A DNA stretch of 64,000 nt from JBFMEX01 sp040752215 (GTDB lineage: Bacteria; Pseudomonadota; Alphaproteobacteria; Rhizobiales; Hyphomicrobiaceae): NCBI GenBank assembly GCA_040752215.1, contig JBFMEX010000070.1, positions 20,136 through 84,135 on the forward strand, given 5' to 3'. Position 1 is the stretch's first letter, and the number at the start of each line of letters is the position of its first letter. The position numbers and the translations under genes are program-made. Shown in pieces: positions 26,721 through 40,488 of this stretch. The notes beneath the pieces are model-generated. The model worked only from the letters and a program-made list of their open reading frames with translations, was not told the DNA's origin and did not search any database.

Positions 26721-27841
26721 TGAATCCACACACGAAGTGCGTGATGCTCGCCGCCGGCGGAACCGGCGGCCATCTGTTCCCGGCCTATGCGCTGGCCGAG
26801 GAGTTGGCCCGGCGCGGCTACACGGTCGACCTCGCCACCGACATGCGCGGCGACCGCTATGGCACGGGCTTTCCGGCCCGCACCGTGCACAAGATCCACT
26901 CCGCGACGCTTGCCGGACGATCGCCGCTCGCCGTGGCGCGGACCGGCGTGCTGCTCGCACGCGGCGTCGGCGAGGCCCTGCGCATCCTCGCTCGCGTGAA
27001 GCCTTCCGTCGTCGTCGGCTTCGGCGGCTACCCGAGCTTCCCGCCGCTGATCGCCGCCCGCCTGCGCCGCATTCCGGCGGCTCTGCACGAGCAGAACGCG
27101 GTTCTCGGCCGTGCCAACCGCATGCTGGCCAGGCGCGTCGACCGGGTCGCGACGTCGTTCGCGGCGACCCGGTTCCTCGACGGGGCACTCGCCGCAAAGG
27201 CCTGTTTCACGGGGAACCCGGTGCGCGCCGTCGTGATCGCGGCCGCCCGCACGCCCTACGCGCCGCCGGCTCCCGACGGGCCGTTCAACCTGCTTGTCTT
27301 TGGCGGCAGCCAGGGCGCCCGGGTGCTCGCCGACCTCGCCCCGCCGGCGTTGGCGGCACTCGCCGCGCCACTCCGCCAGCGGCTCAGGGTGGTGCAGCAG
27401 GCGCGCGAAGAGGACCTTCCCCGCGTCGAGGCGGCCTACGCGGCGGCCGGCATCTCGGCCACGGTGCGGCCGTTTTTTCAGGATTTGCCGGAGCGGATGG
27501 CGGCGGCCCACCTGGTGATCGGGCGGTCCGGCGCCTCCTCGGTGGCGGAGCTGACCGTCATCGGCCGTCCCTCCATCCTGGTTCCGCTGCCGCACGCGCT
27601 TGACAATGATCAGTTGCAGAATGCAACGAGGCTTGCCGAATCGGGCGGGGCTTGGTGTATCGAGCAGAAGGACTTGTCGCCCGAGCGGCTCCGGCTCGAG
27701 CTGGAGGGGCTGATGGGAGATCCCGCGCGGCTCGCCGCGGCAGCGGAGGCGGCGCGCAGCGCCGGCCGTCCGGATGCGGTCGAGCGGCTCGCCGATCTGG
27801 TGGAGGAACTGGCCGGGGCGAGGGCACGGCCGGGAGGGTGA
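26720..27841 (+). CDS. murG: UDP-GlcNAc transferase MurG
   Basis: This 373-residue peripheral inner-membrane GT-B enzyme converts lipid I to lipid II. It has the N-terminal glycine loop AAGGTGGHLFPAYALAEEL, VVGFGGYPSFPPLIAA, HEQNAVLGRANRML, CFTGNPVR, FGGSQGARVL, and GRSGASSVAELTVIGRPSIL with the donor-binding site. The start is a GTG at 26720 that overlaps the ftsW TAG by one base (TAGTG); an internal ATG at 26744 is possible but would trim the first strand. It is followed by murC after 50 bp. Confidence 0.94.
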   Translation: MNPHTKCVMLAAGGTGGHLFPAYALAEELARRGYTVDLATDMRGDRYGTGFPARTVHKIHSATLAGRSPLAVARTGVLLARGVGEALRILARVKPSVVVGFGGYPSFPPLIAARLRRIPAALHEQNAVLGRANRMLARRVDRVATSFAATRFLDGALAAKACFTGNPVRAVVIAAARTPYAPPAPDGPFNLLVFGGSQGARVLADLAPPALAALAAPLRQRLRVVQQAREEDLPRVEAAYAAAGISATVRPFFQDLPERMAAAHLVIGRSGASSVAELTVIGRPSILVPLPHALDNDQLQNATRLAESGGAWCIEQKDLSPERLRLELEGLMGDPARLAAAAEAARSAGRPDAVERLADLVEELAGARARPGG

Positions 27842-27891
27842 TCGGCCGGCAGTCGGCGGCGCGGGGCAGGACATTCGGGGGACGACCAACC

Positions 27892-29328
27892 ATGCAGATG
27901 CCTCGCGAGATCGGCACCTTCCATATCATCGGCATCGGCGGCATCGGCATGAGCGCGATCGCCGAGATCCTGATGGCCAAGGGTTACGCCGTCCAGGGCA
28001 GCGACCAGAAGGACAGCGCCAACGTCCGCCGCCTGCGCCAGAAGGGCGTGCGCGTGTTCATCGGTCACGACGCGATCAATCTCGTCGGCGCCCGCCAGGT
28101 GGTGATCTCCTCGGCGGTCAAGCGCGGCAACCCGGAGCTCGAGGCCGCCCGCGCCAAGGGTCTGCCGATCATCCGCCGCGCCGAGATGCTGGCCGAGCTG
28201 ATGCGCCTCTACACGACGATCTCGATCACCGGAACACACGGCAAGACGACGACGTCCTCGCTCATCGCCCACGTTTTCGCACAAGCTGGCCACGACCCGA
28301 CCGTCATCACCGGGGGTATCATCAACTCCTGGGGCTCCAACGCGCGGCTCGGCAAGGGCGACTGGATGATCGTCGAGGCCGACGAGTCCGACGGCACCTT
28401 CATCCGCCTGCCGACCCAGATCGGCGTCGTCACCAACATCGATCCCGAGCACCTCGACTACTTCAAGACGGTCGAGATCATGCATCGCGAGTATGAGGTG
28501 TTCTATCGCAACATCCCCTTCTACGGGCTGGCCGTCACCTGCACCGACCATCCGGTGGTGCGCGAGATGGTCGAGCGCCTCGAGTTGAGGCGGGACGGCC
28601 GGCGGCTGCTGACCTATGGCACCACGACCGATGCCGATCTGGTGCTCGAGGGACTTCGTCCGGAAGGAGCCACGACCGTGATCGACGTGCGTCTCGGCGC
28701 CCGCGTTGCCGGCGGCGAGCGCCGCCTCGCGGGGCTCAGGCTGCCGCTGATCGGCCGCCACAATGCCCTCAACGCGCTGGCTGCGATCGCCGTCGCCAGC
28801 GAGGCCGGCATTGCTGACACCGCCGTTCGCAGCGGCATCGAGAGCTTCGCCGGGGTCAAGCGCCGCTTCCAGCTCACCGGGCACTGGAACGGCATCTCGA
28901 TCTACGACGACTACGGCCACCACCCGGCCGAGATCGCCGCGGTGCTCGAGGCGGCGCGCGCCGGTGCACGCGGTCGCGTCATTGCCGTATGCGAGCCGCA
29001 CCGCTTCACCCGCGTGCGCGACCTGTGGCCCGAGTTCTGCGCCGCCTTCCGCCACGCCGACAGCGTCGTCGTTGGCCCGCTCTACAGCGCCGGCGAGCAG
29101 CCGATCGAGGGCGTCGATTCGCACGCCCTGGCGCGCGGCATCCACGCCACCGGTCACACCGCTGTGGTGGCGATCGACGACCCGGCCGAGTTGGTGCCGC
29201 TCATCCGCCGCTATGCGCGCTCGGGCGACATGGTCGTCTGCCTCGGCGCCGGCGTGTCGACCGAGTGGGCGCACGCGCTGCCCGAGTGGCTCGCCGACGA
29301 GCCGCGCCGCGCGGGCGGCGTGGCATGA
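27892..29328 (+). CDS. murC: UDP-MurNAc:L-alanine ligase MurC
   Basis: This 478-residue ligase starts the stem peptide by adding L-Ala to UDP-MurNAc. Motifs: [18 protein letters not shown] near the start, the P-loop [48 protein letters not shown] and [12 protein letters not shown], plus [12 protein letters not shown]. The ATG at 27892 follows a ggggga ribosome site; MPREIG at 27898 is an alternative. The intact HGKT loop and the C-terminal HHP motif identify MurC rather than Mpl. Confidence 0.95.
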   Translation: MQMPREIGTFHIIGIGGIGMSAIAEILMAKGYAVQGSDQKDSANVRRLRQKGVRVFIGHDAINLVGARQVVISSAVKRGNPELEAARAKGLPIIRRAEMLAELMRLYTTISITGTHGKTTTSSLIAHVFAQAGHDPTVITGGIINSWGSNARLGKGDWMIVEADESDGTFIRLPTQIGVVTNIDPEHLDYFKTVEIMHREYEVFYRNIPFYGLAVTCTDHPVVREMVERLELRRDGRRLLTYGTTTDADLVLEGLRPEGATTVIDVRLGARVAGGERRLAGLRLPLIGRHNALNALAAIAVASEAGIADTAVRSGIESFAGVKRRFQLTGHWNGISIYDDYGHHPAEIAAVLEAARAGARGRVIAVCEPHRFTRVRDLWPEFCAAFRHADSVVVGPLYSAGEQPIEGVDSHALARGIHATGHTAVVAIDDPAELVPLIRRYARSGDMVVCLGAGVSTEWAHALPEWLADEPRRAGGVA

Positions 29329-29362
29329 GCTGCCGCGGCAGGTCCGTCCCGGAGCAGCGATC

Positions 29363-30336
<974 letters not shown>

Positions 30337-30340
<4 letters not shown>

Positions 30341-31284
30341 TGCCGCCCGCGCCGCCACGCACGTTCCGCAAGGTCGCGGTGCTGATGGGCGGCTGGTCGG
30401 CCGAGCGCGAGGTCAGTCTCCGATCCGGTGCCGCGGTCGCTGATGCGCTCGAGGGCGAGGGCTACGAGGTGGTCAGCCTCGATGTCGGGCGCGACGTGGC
30501 GGCCCGCCTCGCCGAGATCCGACCCGACGTCTGCTTCAACGCGCTGCACGGCCGCTTCGGCGAGGACGGCGGCATGCAGGGCGTGCTCGAGTGCCTCGCC
30601 ATCCCCTACACGCACTCGGGCGTGCTCGCCTCCGCGCTCGCCATGCACAAGGAGCGCGCCAAGGCGGTCATGCGTGCCGCCGGCGTGCCGGTTGCAGAGG
30701 CCGAACTCGTCACCCGGCGCGAGGCGGCGTCCCGCCATGTGCTCGCCCCGCCTTACGTCGTGAAGCCGGTCGACGAGGGCTCGAGCGTCGGCGTGGTGAT
30801 CGTCCGCGAGGGTGCCAATGCACCCCCGGCGGCGATCGCGCAGGGCGGCGACGGCGATGGCATCGTGATGGTCGAGCGCTATGTGCCCGGCCGCGAGCTG
30901 ACCTGCGCCGTGATCGGCGATCACGTCACCGACCTGATCGAAATCCTGCCGAGCGAGGGCCTCGCCTTCTACGACTACGAGGCGAAATACGCGCCCGGCG
31001 GCTCGCGACACCTGCTACCGGCCAGAGTTTCACCGGATGTTTACCAAATGGTCCGGAAATACACGCGGGCGGCACACCGTTCGCTCGGGTGCCGTGGCGT
31101 GTCGCGCGCGGACTTCCGCTACGACGATACGCCCGGCGGCGGGGGCGAGCTGGTGTGCCTCGAGGTCAACACCCAGCCGGGCATGACGGCGACCTCGCTG
31201 GTGCCCGAGCTGGCCCACTACGCCGGATGGTCGTTCGGCGAGCTGGTGCGCTGGATCGTCGAGGATGCGAGCTGCAACAGGTAG
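30337..31284 (+). CDS. ddl: D-alanine--D-alanine ligase
   Basis: This 315-residue ATP-grasp ligase makes the D-Ala-D-Ala dipeptide used by MurF. It begins [20 protein letters not shown], with [20 protein letters not shown], the serine loop [11 protein letters not shown], the [18 protein letters not shown] omega loop and [19 protein letters not shown] at the metal site. The Tyr/Lys (YEAKY) loop residues fit a D-Ala, not D-lactate, specificity. It overlaps both neighbours: 4 bases with murB and 20 with ftsQ. Confidence 0.95.
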
Positions 31285-32176
31285 GTCTGGCTGGCGCGCC
31301 GGGACGGGGTCCGAAGCCGGATCGCCGCGCCTCGCCCTTGCGCCTGAGGCCGGAGCGTTCGCGGCCCGGCCGCGCCGGCATTCCCCACGCCGCCGCCTGC
31401 CGCTGCTGCTGGCCGCCGCTGTGATGCTCGGAGCGGTGGTCGTCGCGCTCGCCGTCGAGGGTGGACGCCGCGGCATCGCGCTGGTGCCCGAGGCCGACGT
31501 GCTCGCGCGCCGTCTCGGCTTCGGCATCGAGGTGGTGACGCTCGCCGGCCACCGCTTTGCCGCCGACGAGGAGATCCTCGGCGCGCTCGATCTCGCCAAC
31601 GTGCGCTCGCTCGTCGGCTTCGATGTCGGCGCCGCGCGCCGGCGCATCGAGCGCATCCCGTGGGTCGCCAGCGCCGACATCACGCGCGTGTTGCCCGACC
31701 GGCTCGACATCCGCATCGTCGAGCGCAAGCCGTTCGCCGTCTGGCAGCGCGGCGGAAAGGAGATGCTGATAGACGCCACCGGCCGCACGCTGCAGGAGAT
31801 CGGCGCCGGCTCGGTCGATCATCTGCCGCGCGTGATCGGCGAAGGAGCGGCACCGGAGGCCGCGACACTGGTCGCAACCGTTGCGCGCCACGATGAGATC
31901 GCGCGCCGCTTCCGCGCGGCCGAGCGGGTCGGCGAGCGCCGCTGGACTCTGCGGCTTTCGGACGGCATCGTGATGCATCTGCCGGCGGACGGCCCGGCGC
32001 TGGCGCTTGAGCGGCTGGCCGCGGCGGGCCGGATGGAGCGGCTGCTCGCCCAATCCAACCGGATCATCGATATGAGAGCCGCCGGCCGCATCGCCGTGCG
32101 CAGCGCGCCGGCCGCCGAGTCCGGCGTCGCGCGCGTCTCGGGCATCATGCCGTCCGCTACCGGACGCAAGGAGTAG
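31265..32176 (+). CDS. ftsQ: Cell division protein FtsQ
   Basis: This 303-residue bitopic divisome protein recruits FtsL/FtsB. It has a basic cytoplasmic N-terminus of about 45 residues (with RPRRHSPRRR), one membrane span (LPLLLAAAVMLGAVVVALAV), then a POTRA domain (VTLAGHRFAADEEILGAL) and the beta domain (VERKPFAVWQRGGKEMLID). Length and topology match alphaproteobacterial FtsQ. It starts inside the end of ddl and is 3 bp from ftsA. Confidence 0.92.
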   Translation: MRAATGRSGWRAGTGSEAGSPRLALAPEAGAFAARPRRHSPRRRLPLLLAAAVMLGAVVVALAVEGGRRGIALVPEADVLARRLGFGIEVVTLAGHRFAADEEILGALDLANVRSLVGFDVGAARRRIERIPWVASADITRVLPDRLDIRIVERKPFAVWQRGGKEMLIDATGRTLQEIGAGSVDHLPRVIGEGAAPEAATLVATVARHDEIARRFRAAERVGERRWTLRLSDGIVMHLPADGPALALERLAAAGRMERLLAQSNRIIDMRAAGRIAVRSAPAAESGVARVSGIMPSATGRKE

Positions 32177-32179
32177 CCG

Positions 32180-33430
32180 ATGCGCTCGTCGAGCCGCCGC
32201 GCCGGTCGCCGTCTCGTCTCGGTGCTCGACATCGGCACCGCCAAGATTGCCTGCCTGATCGCCGTCGCCGACGAAAGCGGAGGCGTGCGCATCGTCGGCC
32301 TCGGCCACCAGCGCTCGCGCGGGGTCAAGGCCGGCGTGATCATAGATCTCGACCAGGCCGAGCAGGCGATCCGCGCCAGCGTCGGCCAGGCCGAGCGGAT
32401 GGCCGGCGTGACGCTGGAGGAGGTCGTCGTTGGTGTCTCCTGCGGGCGGCTCGCGTCGCTCAATTTCGCTGCCAGCACCGACGTCGAGACCGGCCGCGTC
32501 GGCGATGGCGACATCGCCCGCGCGCTCAAGGGCGCGCGCGCCTTCGCCGAGCGTGACGGCCGCGCGCTGGTGCACCTGAACCCGACCGGCATCCGCCTCG
32601 ACGGCGCGCCCGGCGGCGGCGACCCGCGCGGCATGGCGGCCCGGCGCCTCGGCCTCGACCTGCACGCGGTGACCGCCGACGAGGGACCGCTGCAGAACCT
32701 GACGCTCGCCGTCGAGCGCTGCTTCCTCGGTGTCTCCGCCCTGGTCCCGACGCCGTATGCCAGCGCGCTCGCCGTCACCACCGAGGAGGAGCGCCGGCTC
32801 GGCGTCGCGGTGCTCGACATCGGCGCCGGCACGACCACCATCGCCGGCTTCGTCGACGGCCGTTTCGTGCTCGCCGATGCCATTCCCGTCGGCGGGCATC
32901 ATATCACCTTCGACATCGCGCGATCGTTGCAGATGCCGCTTGCGCAGGCGGAGCGAATCAAGGCGCTGTATGGAGCGCTGGTCAGCGCCCCGTCGGACGT
33001 GCACGACACCTTCACCTATCAGCTCGCGGGCGAGGACGAAGGGGTCGAGCACACGACGACCAAGGCGGTGCTCGGCGAGATCATGAGACCGCGTGTCGCC
33101 AGTCTCGTCGATCTTGCGGGGGACCGCATCGAGCGCTCGGGGCTCGGGGGACTGATCGGCGAGCGGGTGGTCGTGACGGGGGGATCGAGCGCCATCGTCG
33201 GCCTCGGCGAGCTCACAGCAAGTCGGCTCGGGCGGTCGGTCAGGGCCGCGGTGCCGACCCGGCTCAATGGGCTGCCGCCGAGCGTGGCCGGGCCGGCGTT
33301 CTCGACCGTGGTCGGGCTGATGATCGCGGCGACGGCTGACGACGGGGCGATCGGGTCTGACGCCTACGACGAGGCCCGCCAGACGGGCTACCTCGGGCGC
33401 GTCGGAGCCTGGCTCCGTGACGGGTTTTGA
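32180..33430 (+). CDS. ftsA: Cell division protein FtsA
   Basis: This 416-residue actin-like ATPase tethers FtsZ to the membrane. It starts RLVSVLDIGTAKIACLIAVA (phosphate 1) and has GVKAGVIIDLDQAEQAI in the 1C domain, VLDIGAGTTTIAGFVDGRF (phosphate 2) and VVTGGSSAIVGLGEL in the adenosine motif. The C-terminal amphipathic membrane-targeting helix is present as RVGAWLRDGF. Typical length is 410-440. The next gene, ftsZ, follows after 114 bp. Confidence 0.95.
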   Translation: MRSSSRRAGRRLVSVLDIGTAKIACLIAVADESGGVRIVGLGHQRSRGVKAGVIIDLDQAEQAIRASVGQAERMAGVTLEEVVVGVSCGRLASLNFAASTDVETGRVGDGDIARALKGARAFAERDGRALVHLNPTGIRLDGAPGGGDPRGMAARRLGLDLHAVTADEGPLQNLTLAVERCFLGVSALVPTPYASALAVTTEEERRLGVAVLDIGAGTTTIAGFVDGRFVLADAIPVGGHHITFDIARSLQMPLAQAERIKALYGALVSAPSDVHDTFTYQLAGEDEGVEHTTTKAVLGEIMRPRVASLVDLAGDRIERSGLGGLIGERVVVTGGSSAIVGLGELTASRLGRSVRAAVPTRLNGLPPSVAGPAFSTVVGLMIAATADDGAIGSDAYDEARQTGYLGRVGAWLRDGF

Positions 33431-33544
33431 CAGTCGGAGTGGCTTGCGGCGGTAGCGCTCGCGGGCGTCGAACGAGGTCAGAGGCTGGGTGCGGTGCGGC
33501 CCACGAGCAAGGGGGCACCACGCCGAACCGGCGCGGAGACGCGG

Positions 33545-35203
33545 ATGTCGATCAAGCTGCAGCTGCCTAAGCTCACCGACTTGAGGCCGCGGCTGACGGT
33601 CATCGGCGTCGGCGGCGCCGGGTGCAATGCCATCAACAACATGATCGCAGCCGGCCTCACCGGGGTCGAGTTCGTGGTTGCCAACACCGACGCCCAGGCG
33701 CTCGCCGCCTCCAGCGCCGAGCGGCGCGTGCAGCTCGGAGTCAATCTGACCGAGGGCCTCGGCGCCGGTTCCAAGCCGGAGATCGGCGAGGCCGCCGCCG
33801 AGGAGGCGATCGATGACATCCGCTCGCAGATCGCCGGCTCGCACATGGTCTTCATCGCCGCCGGCATGGGCGGTGGCACCGGCACCGGCGCCGCCTCGGT
33901 CGTCGCGCGCGCGGCCCGCGAGCTCGGCATTCTGACCGTTGCCGTGGTGACCAAGCCGTTCCAGTTCGAGGGTGCCCGGCGGATGCGCATCGCTGAGGTC
34001 GGTCTCGCTGCGCTGCGCCCGCACGTCGACACGCTGATCGTCATTCCCAACCAGAATCTGTTCCGCATCGCCAACGAGCGGACGACCTTCGCCGAGGCGT
34101 TCGTGCTCGCCGACCAGGTGCTCTACTCGGGTGTCGCCTGCGTCGTCGACCTGATCATGAAGGACGGCCTCATCAATCTCGATTTCGCCGATGTGCGCAC
34201 CATCATGAGCGGCATGGGCACGGCGATGATGGGCACCGGCGAGGGCGAGGGCGAGCGCCGCGCCATCCTCGCCGCCGAGGAGGCGATCGCCAACCCGCTG
34301 CTCGACGACGTGTCGCTCCGCGGCGCGCGCGGTCTGCTGCTGTCGATCACCGGCGGCCACTCGATGACGCTGTACGAGGTCGACGAGGCGGCGAGCCGCG
34401 TGCGCGAGGAGGTCGATCCGGAAGCCAACATCATCGTCGGCGCCACGTTCGACGAGAGCCTCGGCGACCGGGTCCGGGTGTCGATCGTCGCCTCCGGCAT
34501 GTCGCGTGCCGAGGCCGCAGCCGAGCAGCGCCGCGCGACGGCATCCGCCCCGCCCCACTCCCACGCCAGCGACGCCGATGCGCTCGGCCGGCGCATCTCG
34601 CAAGCCATGAGCGCCGGCAGCGATCCGGTCGACCCCGAGCCGCGCGCCGAGACGAGCGCCGGACGTGCTGGTGAGGGGCGCGACGTCTGGCAGGCGCCGG
34701 GCGACGTGCAGATCGAGAGTGGCCTGCCGCCCGCCTTGGCGCATCGCCATGCAACGCCGGAGCGCAGCCGCGCCGCCGATGTGCCGCCGCCGGTCGAGGG
34801 CCATTACACGCCGCAGGCGCCGGCCGAGATCCGCCGCACGCAGCGCCGAATACCGGACATCGAGGACTTCCCGATCGTCGGGCAGCGCGAGTACCGGGCC
34901 AAGACCCAGGACGACCGCCAGCCGACGCCGCCGGCCCCGCCGCCGCTACCGCGTGGCCCTGCCGGGGAGGCGACTCGGCCCGGCTTGTTTCAGCGGTTGG
35001 CTGGCTTGGGAAGACGCCATGGTGATTCGGACTCGGCGACGCCCCAAGTCAACAAATCTGCACGCGCAGAGGTCGGATATTCGGCACCACAATCGCGCGA
35101 AAGAGCGCCGACGGACGATCACCACACGGCTTCGCGCGCCACTTCAGAAGACAGAAAGCAAGCTGTTGGTCTACCGGTATTCTTTGGGCGCGAGAAAAAA
35201 TAG
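33545..35203 (+). CDS. ftsZ: Cell division GTPase FtsZ
   Basis: This is a 552-residue tubulin-like GTPase that forms the division ring. The globular part (1-330) is canonical: [15 protein letters not shown], the GTP-binding [11 protein letters not shown] near residue 108, TKPFQFEG, and [15 protein letters not shown] (T7 loop). The linker is long (about 200 residues, Pro/Arg-rich), as in many rhizobia, and contains [18 protein letters not shown]. The extreme C-terminus reads [12 protein letters not shown] instead of the usual IPAFLRRQ-type peptide that binds FtsA. The last 60 codons are less GC-rich than the rest. The start at 33545 (MSIKLQLPK) is the family start. Confidence 0.95.
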   Translation: MSIKLQLPKLTDLRPRLTVIGVGGAGCNAINNMIAAGLTGVEFVVANTDAQALAASSAERRVQLGVNLTEGLGAGSKPEIGEAAAEEAIDDIRSQIAGSHMVFIAAGMGGGTGTGAASVVARAARELGILTVAVVTKPFQFEGARRMRIAEVGLAALRPHVDTLIVIPNQNLFRIANERTTFAEAFVLADQVLYSGVACVVDLIMKDGLINLDFADVRTIMSGMGTAMMGTGEGEGERRAILAAEEAIANPLLDDVSLRGARGLLLSITGGHSMTLYEVDEAASRVREEVDPEANIIVGATFDESLGDRVRVSIVASGMSRAEAAAEQRRATASAPPHSHASDADALGRRISQAMSAGSDPVDPEPRAETSAGRAGEGRDVWQAPGDVQIESGLPPALAHRHATPERSRAADVPPPVEGHYTPQAPAEIRRTQRRIPDIEDFPIVGQREYRAKTQDDRQPTPPAPPPLPRGPAGEATRPGLFQRLAGLGRRHGDSDSATPQVNKSARAEVGYSAPQSRERAPTDDHHTASRATSEDRKQAVGLPVFFGREKK

Positions 35204-35241
35204 GCACGAGCCTGTTTTGTGATCATCCGCAAGCCTCGTGC
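35204..35241. terminator. Inverted repeat after ftsZ
   Basis: A 7-bp inverted repeat (gcacgag/ctcgtgc) with a 24-nt centre begins directly after the ftsZ stop. It could attenuate transcription into lpxC. No T-run follows, so confidence is low. The remaining bases to 35484 contain an AT-rich patch near 35250-35330 that may hold an lpxC promoter. Confidence 0.3.
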
Positions 35242-35484
35242 AGAAATGAAACACGCCGTAACAGAGTGTAAGAAACCGTGATTTGTCGGTCTGGTGTGGC
35301 AAGGTTATCGTCTGCTTCGTTAACGGCCGAGTTCTGAGGTTTCCAAGGCATCGCGGGCGTCAACGGGGCGCCCCCCAATAGCGAGCCTGAGGGTAGACCG
35401 GAAGGGCTGGGTCGGGGGTGGCAGAATCGCCAGGGCTGGGGAGTTTGGGGCGGTTCTGCTGGGGAGCTTCGAGGGACGACTCAT

Positions 35485-36423
35485 ATGTCGAATCGCTTCA
35501 TCGGCGCGCGGCAAACGACTATTGCCCGCGAGGTCGAGTTGACTGGCACGGGGGTGCACAGTGGAGCGCCAGTTTCGGTCATCCTGCATCCGGCAGAAGC
35601 CGAAACTGGCCTCCGATTTCTGGTCACGAAGCGCGGTCGAGTGGTGGCGGACATTCCCGCCCATGTCTCCCAGGTCAAGAATCTGACGCTCTGTACCGTC
35701 ATCGGCGACGATGACGGCGTGACGATCTCCACCGTCGAGCATCTGCTCGCAGCGCTGCGCGGTCTCTCGGTCGACAACTGTTACATCGAGATCGACAGCA
35801 TTGAAGTTCCGATCATGGATGGCAGCTCGGCGATGTTCGTCGATGCCATCGACGAGGTCGGCCTCAAAGAGCTCTCCGCCCCGCGCAGGTTCCTCAAGGT
35901 CTTGAAACCGATCCGCGTCGCCGAGGGCGCGTCCTGGGGCGAGATCGCCCCTCACTCCGGCTTCCATCTCGACATCGAGATCGATTTCGAGACCCCGCTC
36001 ATCGGCCGTCAGCGCCTTGCCTTCGAGATGAGCCCTGGTGTTTTCCGCCACGAGCTGTCCCGCGCCCGCACCTTCGGCTTCATGTCAGACGTCGAGCGGC
36101 TGTGGAAGGCGGGCCTCGCGCTCGGCGCCAATCTCAACAACACCATCGCGCTGGGTGAGGGGCGCATCCTCAACCGTGATGGCCTGCGCTATCCAGAAGA
36201 GTTCGTGCGCCACAAGATGCTCGATGCGGTGGGCGACCTGACGCTGGCCGGGCTGCCGATCCTCGGCGCCTATCGCTCGTCGCGCGGCGGCCATCGCCTC
36301 AACGCCAACGTGCTGGAGGCGTTGTTCGCCGATGCCAACGCCTGGACGGTCGTGCAGGCGCCGCGTGTCCGCGAGATCGCGCCGATGGAGATCGGGCTCG
36401 CCACCGCACTCGCTGCGGAGTGA
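35485..36423 (+). CDS. lpxC: UDP-3-O-acyl-GlcNAc deacetylase LpxC
   Basis: This 312-residue zinc enzyme carries out the committed step of lipid A synthesis in the cytoplasm. Zinc ligands are visible: STVEHLLAAL (H86), and FVRHKMLDAVGDL with H243 and D247. The general-base Glu region is IMDGSSAMFVDAI, and the catalytic His lies in RGGHRLN (H270). It starts RQTTIAREVELTGTGVHSG as in the family. Its position after ftsZ is conserved across alphaproteobacteria. Confidence 0.96.
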   Translation: MSNRFIGARQTTIAREVELTGTGVHSGAPVSVILHPAEAETGLRFLVTKRGRVVADIPAHVSQVKNLTLCTVIGDDDGVTISTVEHLLAALRGLSVDNCYIEIDSIEVPIMDGSSAMFVDAIDEVGLKELSAPRRFLKVLKPIRVAEGASWGEIAPHSGFHLDIEIDFETPLIGRQRLAFEMSPGVFRHELSRARTFGFMSDVERLWKAGLALGANLNNTIALGEGRILNRDGLRYPEEFVRHKMLDAVGDLTLAGLPILGAYRSSRGGHRLNANVLEALFADANAWTVVQAPRVREIAPMEIGLATALAAE

Positions 36424-36703
36424 GCGAGCACCGCGACGGCTAGCGATGCCGACGGATCGCTCTGTCGCAATCGCGCCCTGCGGCACGCAAGGGGCTTGCG
36501 CCCGATCCCTGTCTAGGGCCCGTCTTGCCGGGTCGAGCGTGCTCCGGCCGAACTGCAACCACATTTCCCTCGCAAGCTGACGATCGTTTGCAGGGGATCA
36601 CGGGACGGCCACTTGCTGCCAAGACGTTTCGGGGCCGCGACTCGTGTGCTACAGGTTCGAGTGCGGTCCCGGGGGCACGGGGCCGGCAAACGGTGGACGG
36701 GGT

Positions 36704-37570
36704 ATGACCGCTCGGGGGAAAGCCGCGACGACGGCACGGACGCTGGTGCGGGCCGGTGTCCTGGCGTGTCTGCTCGCGGTTGCCGGATGCGCCTCCTCCA
36801 ACGATCTGTCCAAGGCACTCAATCCCGATCCTCCGGCAAAAATGTACGCTGATGCCGACGCGCTGATGTCGGCCGGCAAGTTCGACGAGGCAGCGAAGAA
36901 GTTCGAGGACCTCGATCGCGATCACCCGTACTCCTCCGAGGCACGACGCGCGATCGTGATGGCCGCCTACGCATTCTACAAGGCTGGCAAGTACCCTGAG
37001 GCGATCGCATCGGCAGAGCGCTACACCACGCTGCATCCCGGGACCAAGGAGGCGGCGCTCGCCCACCACATCATCGCCTCGGCCCACTTCGACGAGATCC
37101 GGGGTCCCAATCGCGACCAGACGGCGACCCGCAAGGCGCTCGCCGAGTTGAAGACGGTGCGCACGCGCTTCCCGGACAGCCCTTATGCCAAGGACGCCGA
37201 CAACCGCATCCGCCTCGCCGAGGACAATCTCGCCGCCTCGGAGATGGACGTCGGACGCTACTACCTGAAGCGCAAGAACTACATCGCGGCCATCAACCGC
37301 TTCAAGACGGTGGTCACCGAGTATCAGACCACCGCCCACGTCGAGGAGGCGTTGATGCGGCTGACCGAGAGCTACATGGCGCTCGGCATCAAGCAGGAGG
37401 CGCAGGCGGCTGCTGCCGTGCTCGGCCACAACTTCCCGAACTCGCCCTGGTACAAGGACGCTTATGCGCTGCTCCAGTCGGACGGGCTGGCACCGCGCGA
37501 GGACGGCGGCTCGTGGATTACCAAGGCCTGGAAGGCGGTGCCCAAGTTCTCGCTCGGCGGGCCCGGCTGA
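36704..37570 (+). CDS. bamD: Outer-membrane assembly lipoprotein BamD
   Basis: This 288-residue lipoprotein is the essential TPR component of the BAM complex that inserts beta-barrels, such as those encoded at 12.1 and 60.6 kb. The lipobox is LLAVAGC (Cys about residue 30). TPR-like repeats follow: ALMSAGKFDEAAKKFEDLDR, AFYKAGKYPEAIASAERY, GRYYLKRKNYIAAINRFKTV. The ATG at 36704 follows a ggacgggg ribosome site. In many relatives recN follows bamD; here it does not. Confidence 0.93.
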   Translation: MTARGKAATTARTLVRAGVLACLLAVAGCASSNDLSKALNPDPPAKMYADADALMSAGKFDEAAKKFEDLDRDHPYSSEARRAIVMAAYAFYKAGKYPEAIASAERYTTLHPGTKEAALAHHIIASAHFDEIRGPNRDQTATRKALAELKTVRTRFPDSPYAKDADNRIRLAEDNLAASEMDVGRYYLKRKNYIAAINRFKTVVTEYQTTAHVEEALMRLTESYMALGIKQEAQAAAAVLGHNFPNSPWYKDAYALLQSDGLAPREDGGSWITKAWKAVPKFSLGGPG

Positions 37571-37656
37571 ACGGCGCCGTCGCGGGATCGGGGCGCTTGC
37601 CGCCGCATTGTGGAAGCGGCTTCGGCGCGGTGCCCATTGTCCCTCGAATCGCGTGA

Positions 37657-40392
<2,736 letters not shown>

Positions 40393-40488
40393 CCTTCCGT
40401 TCTCACAAGGATAGGGCCGCCCCGCTCGCAAGGCCCCATGCCCGGCCGGCGGCTCCGAGCAGCACGGCGACGACCTCGTCATGTACGC

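Noticed and set aside
31166..34804. A 1212-codon open frame on the minus strand opposite ftsQ, ftsA and ftsZ
   Set aside because: It is antisense to well-supported genes, has Arg/Ala/His-rich composition typical of high-GC shadow frames, and no family motif.
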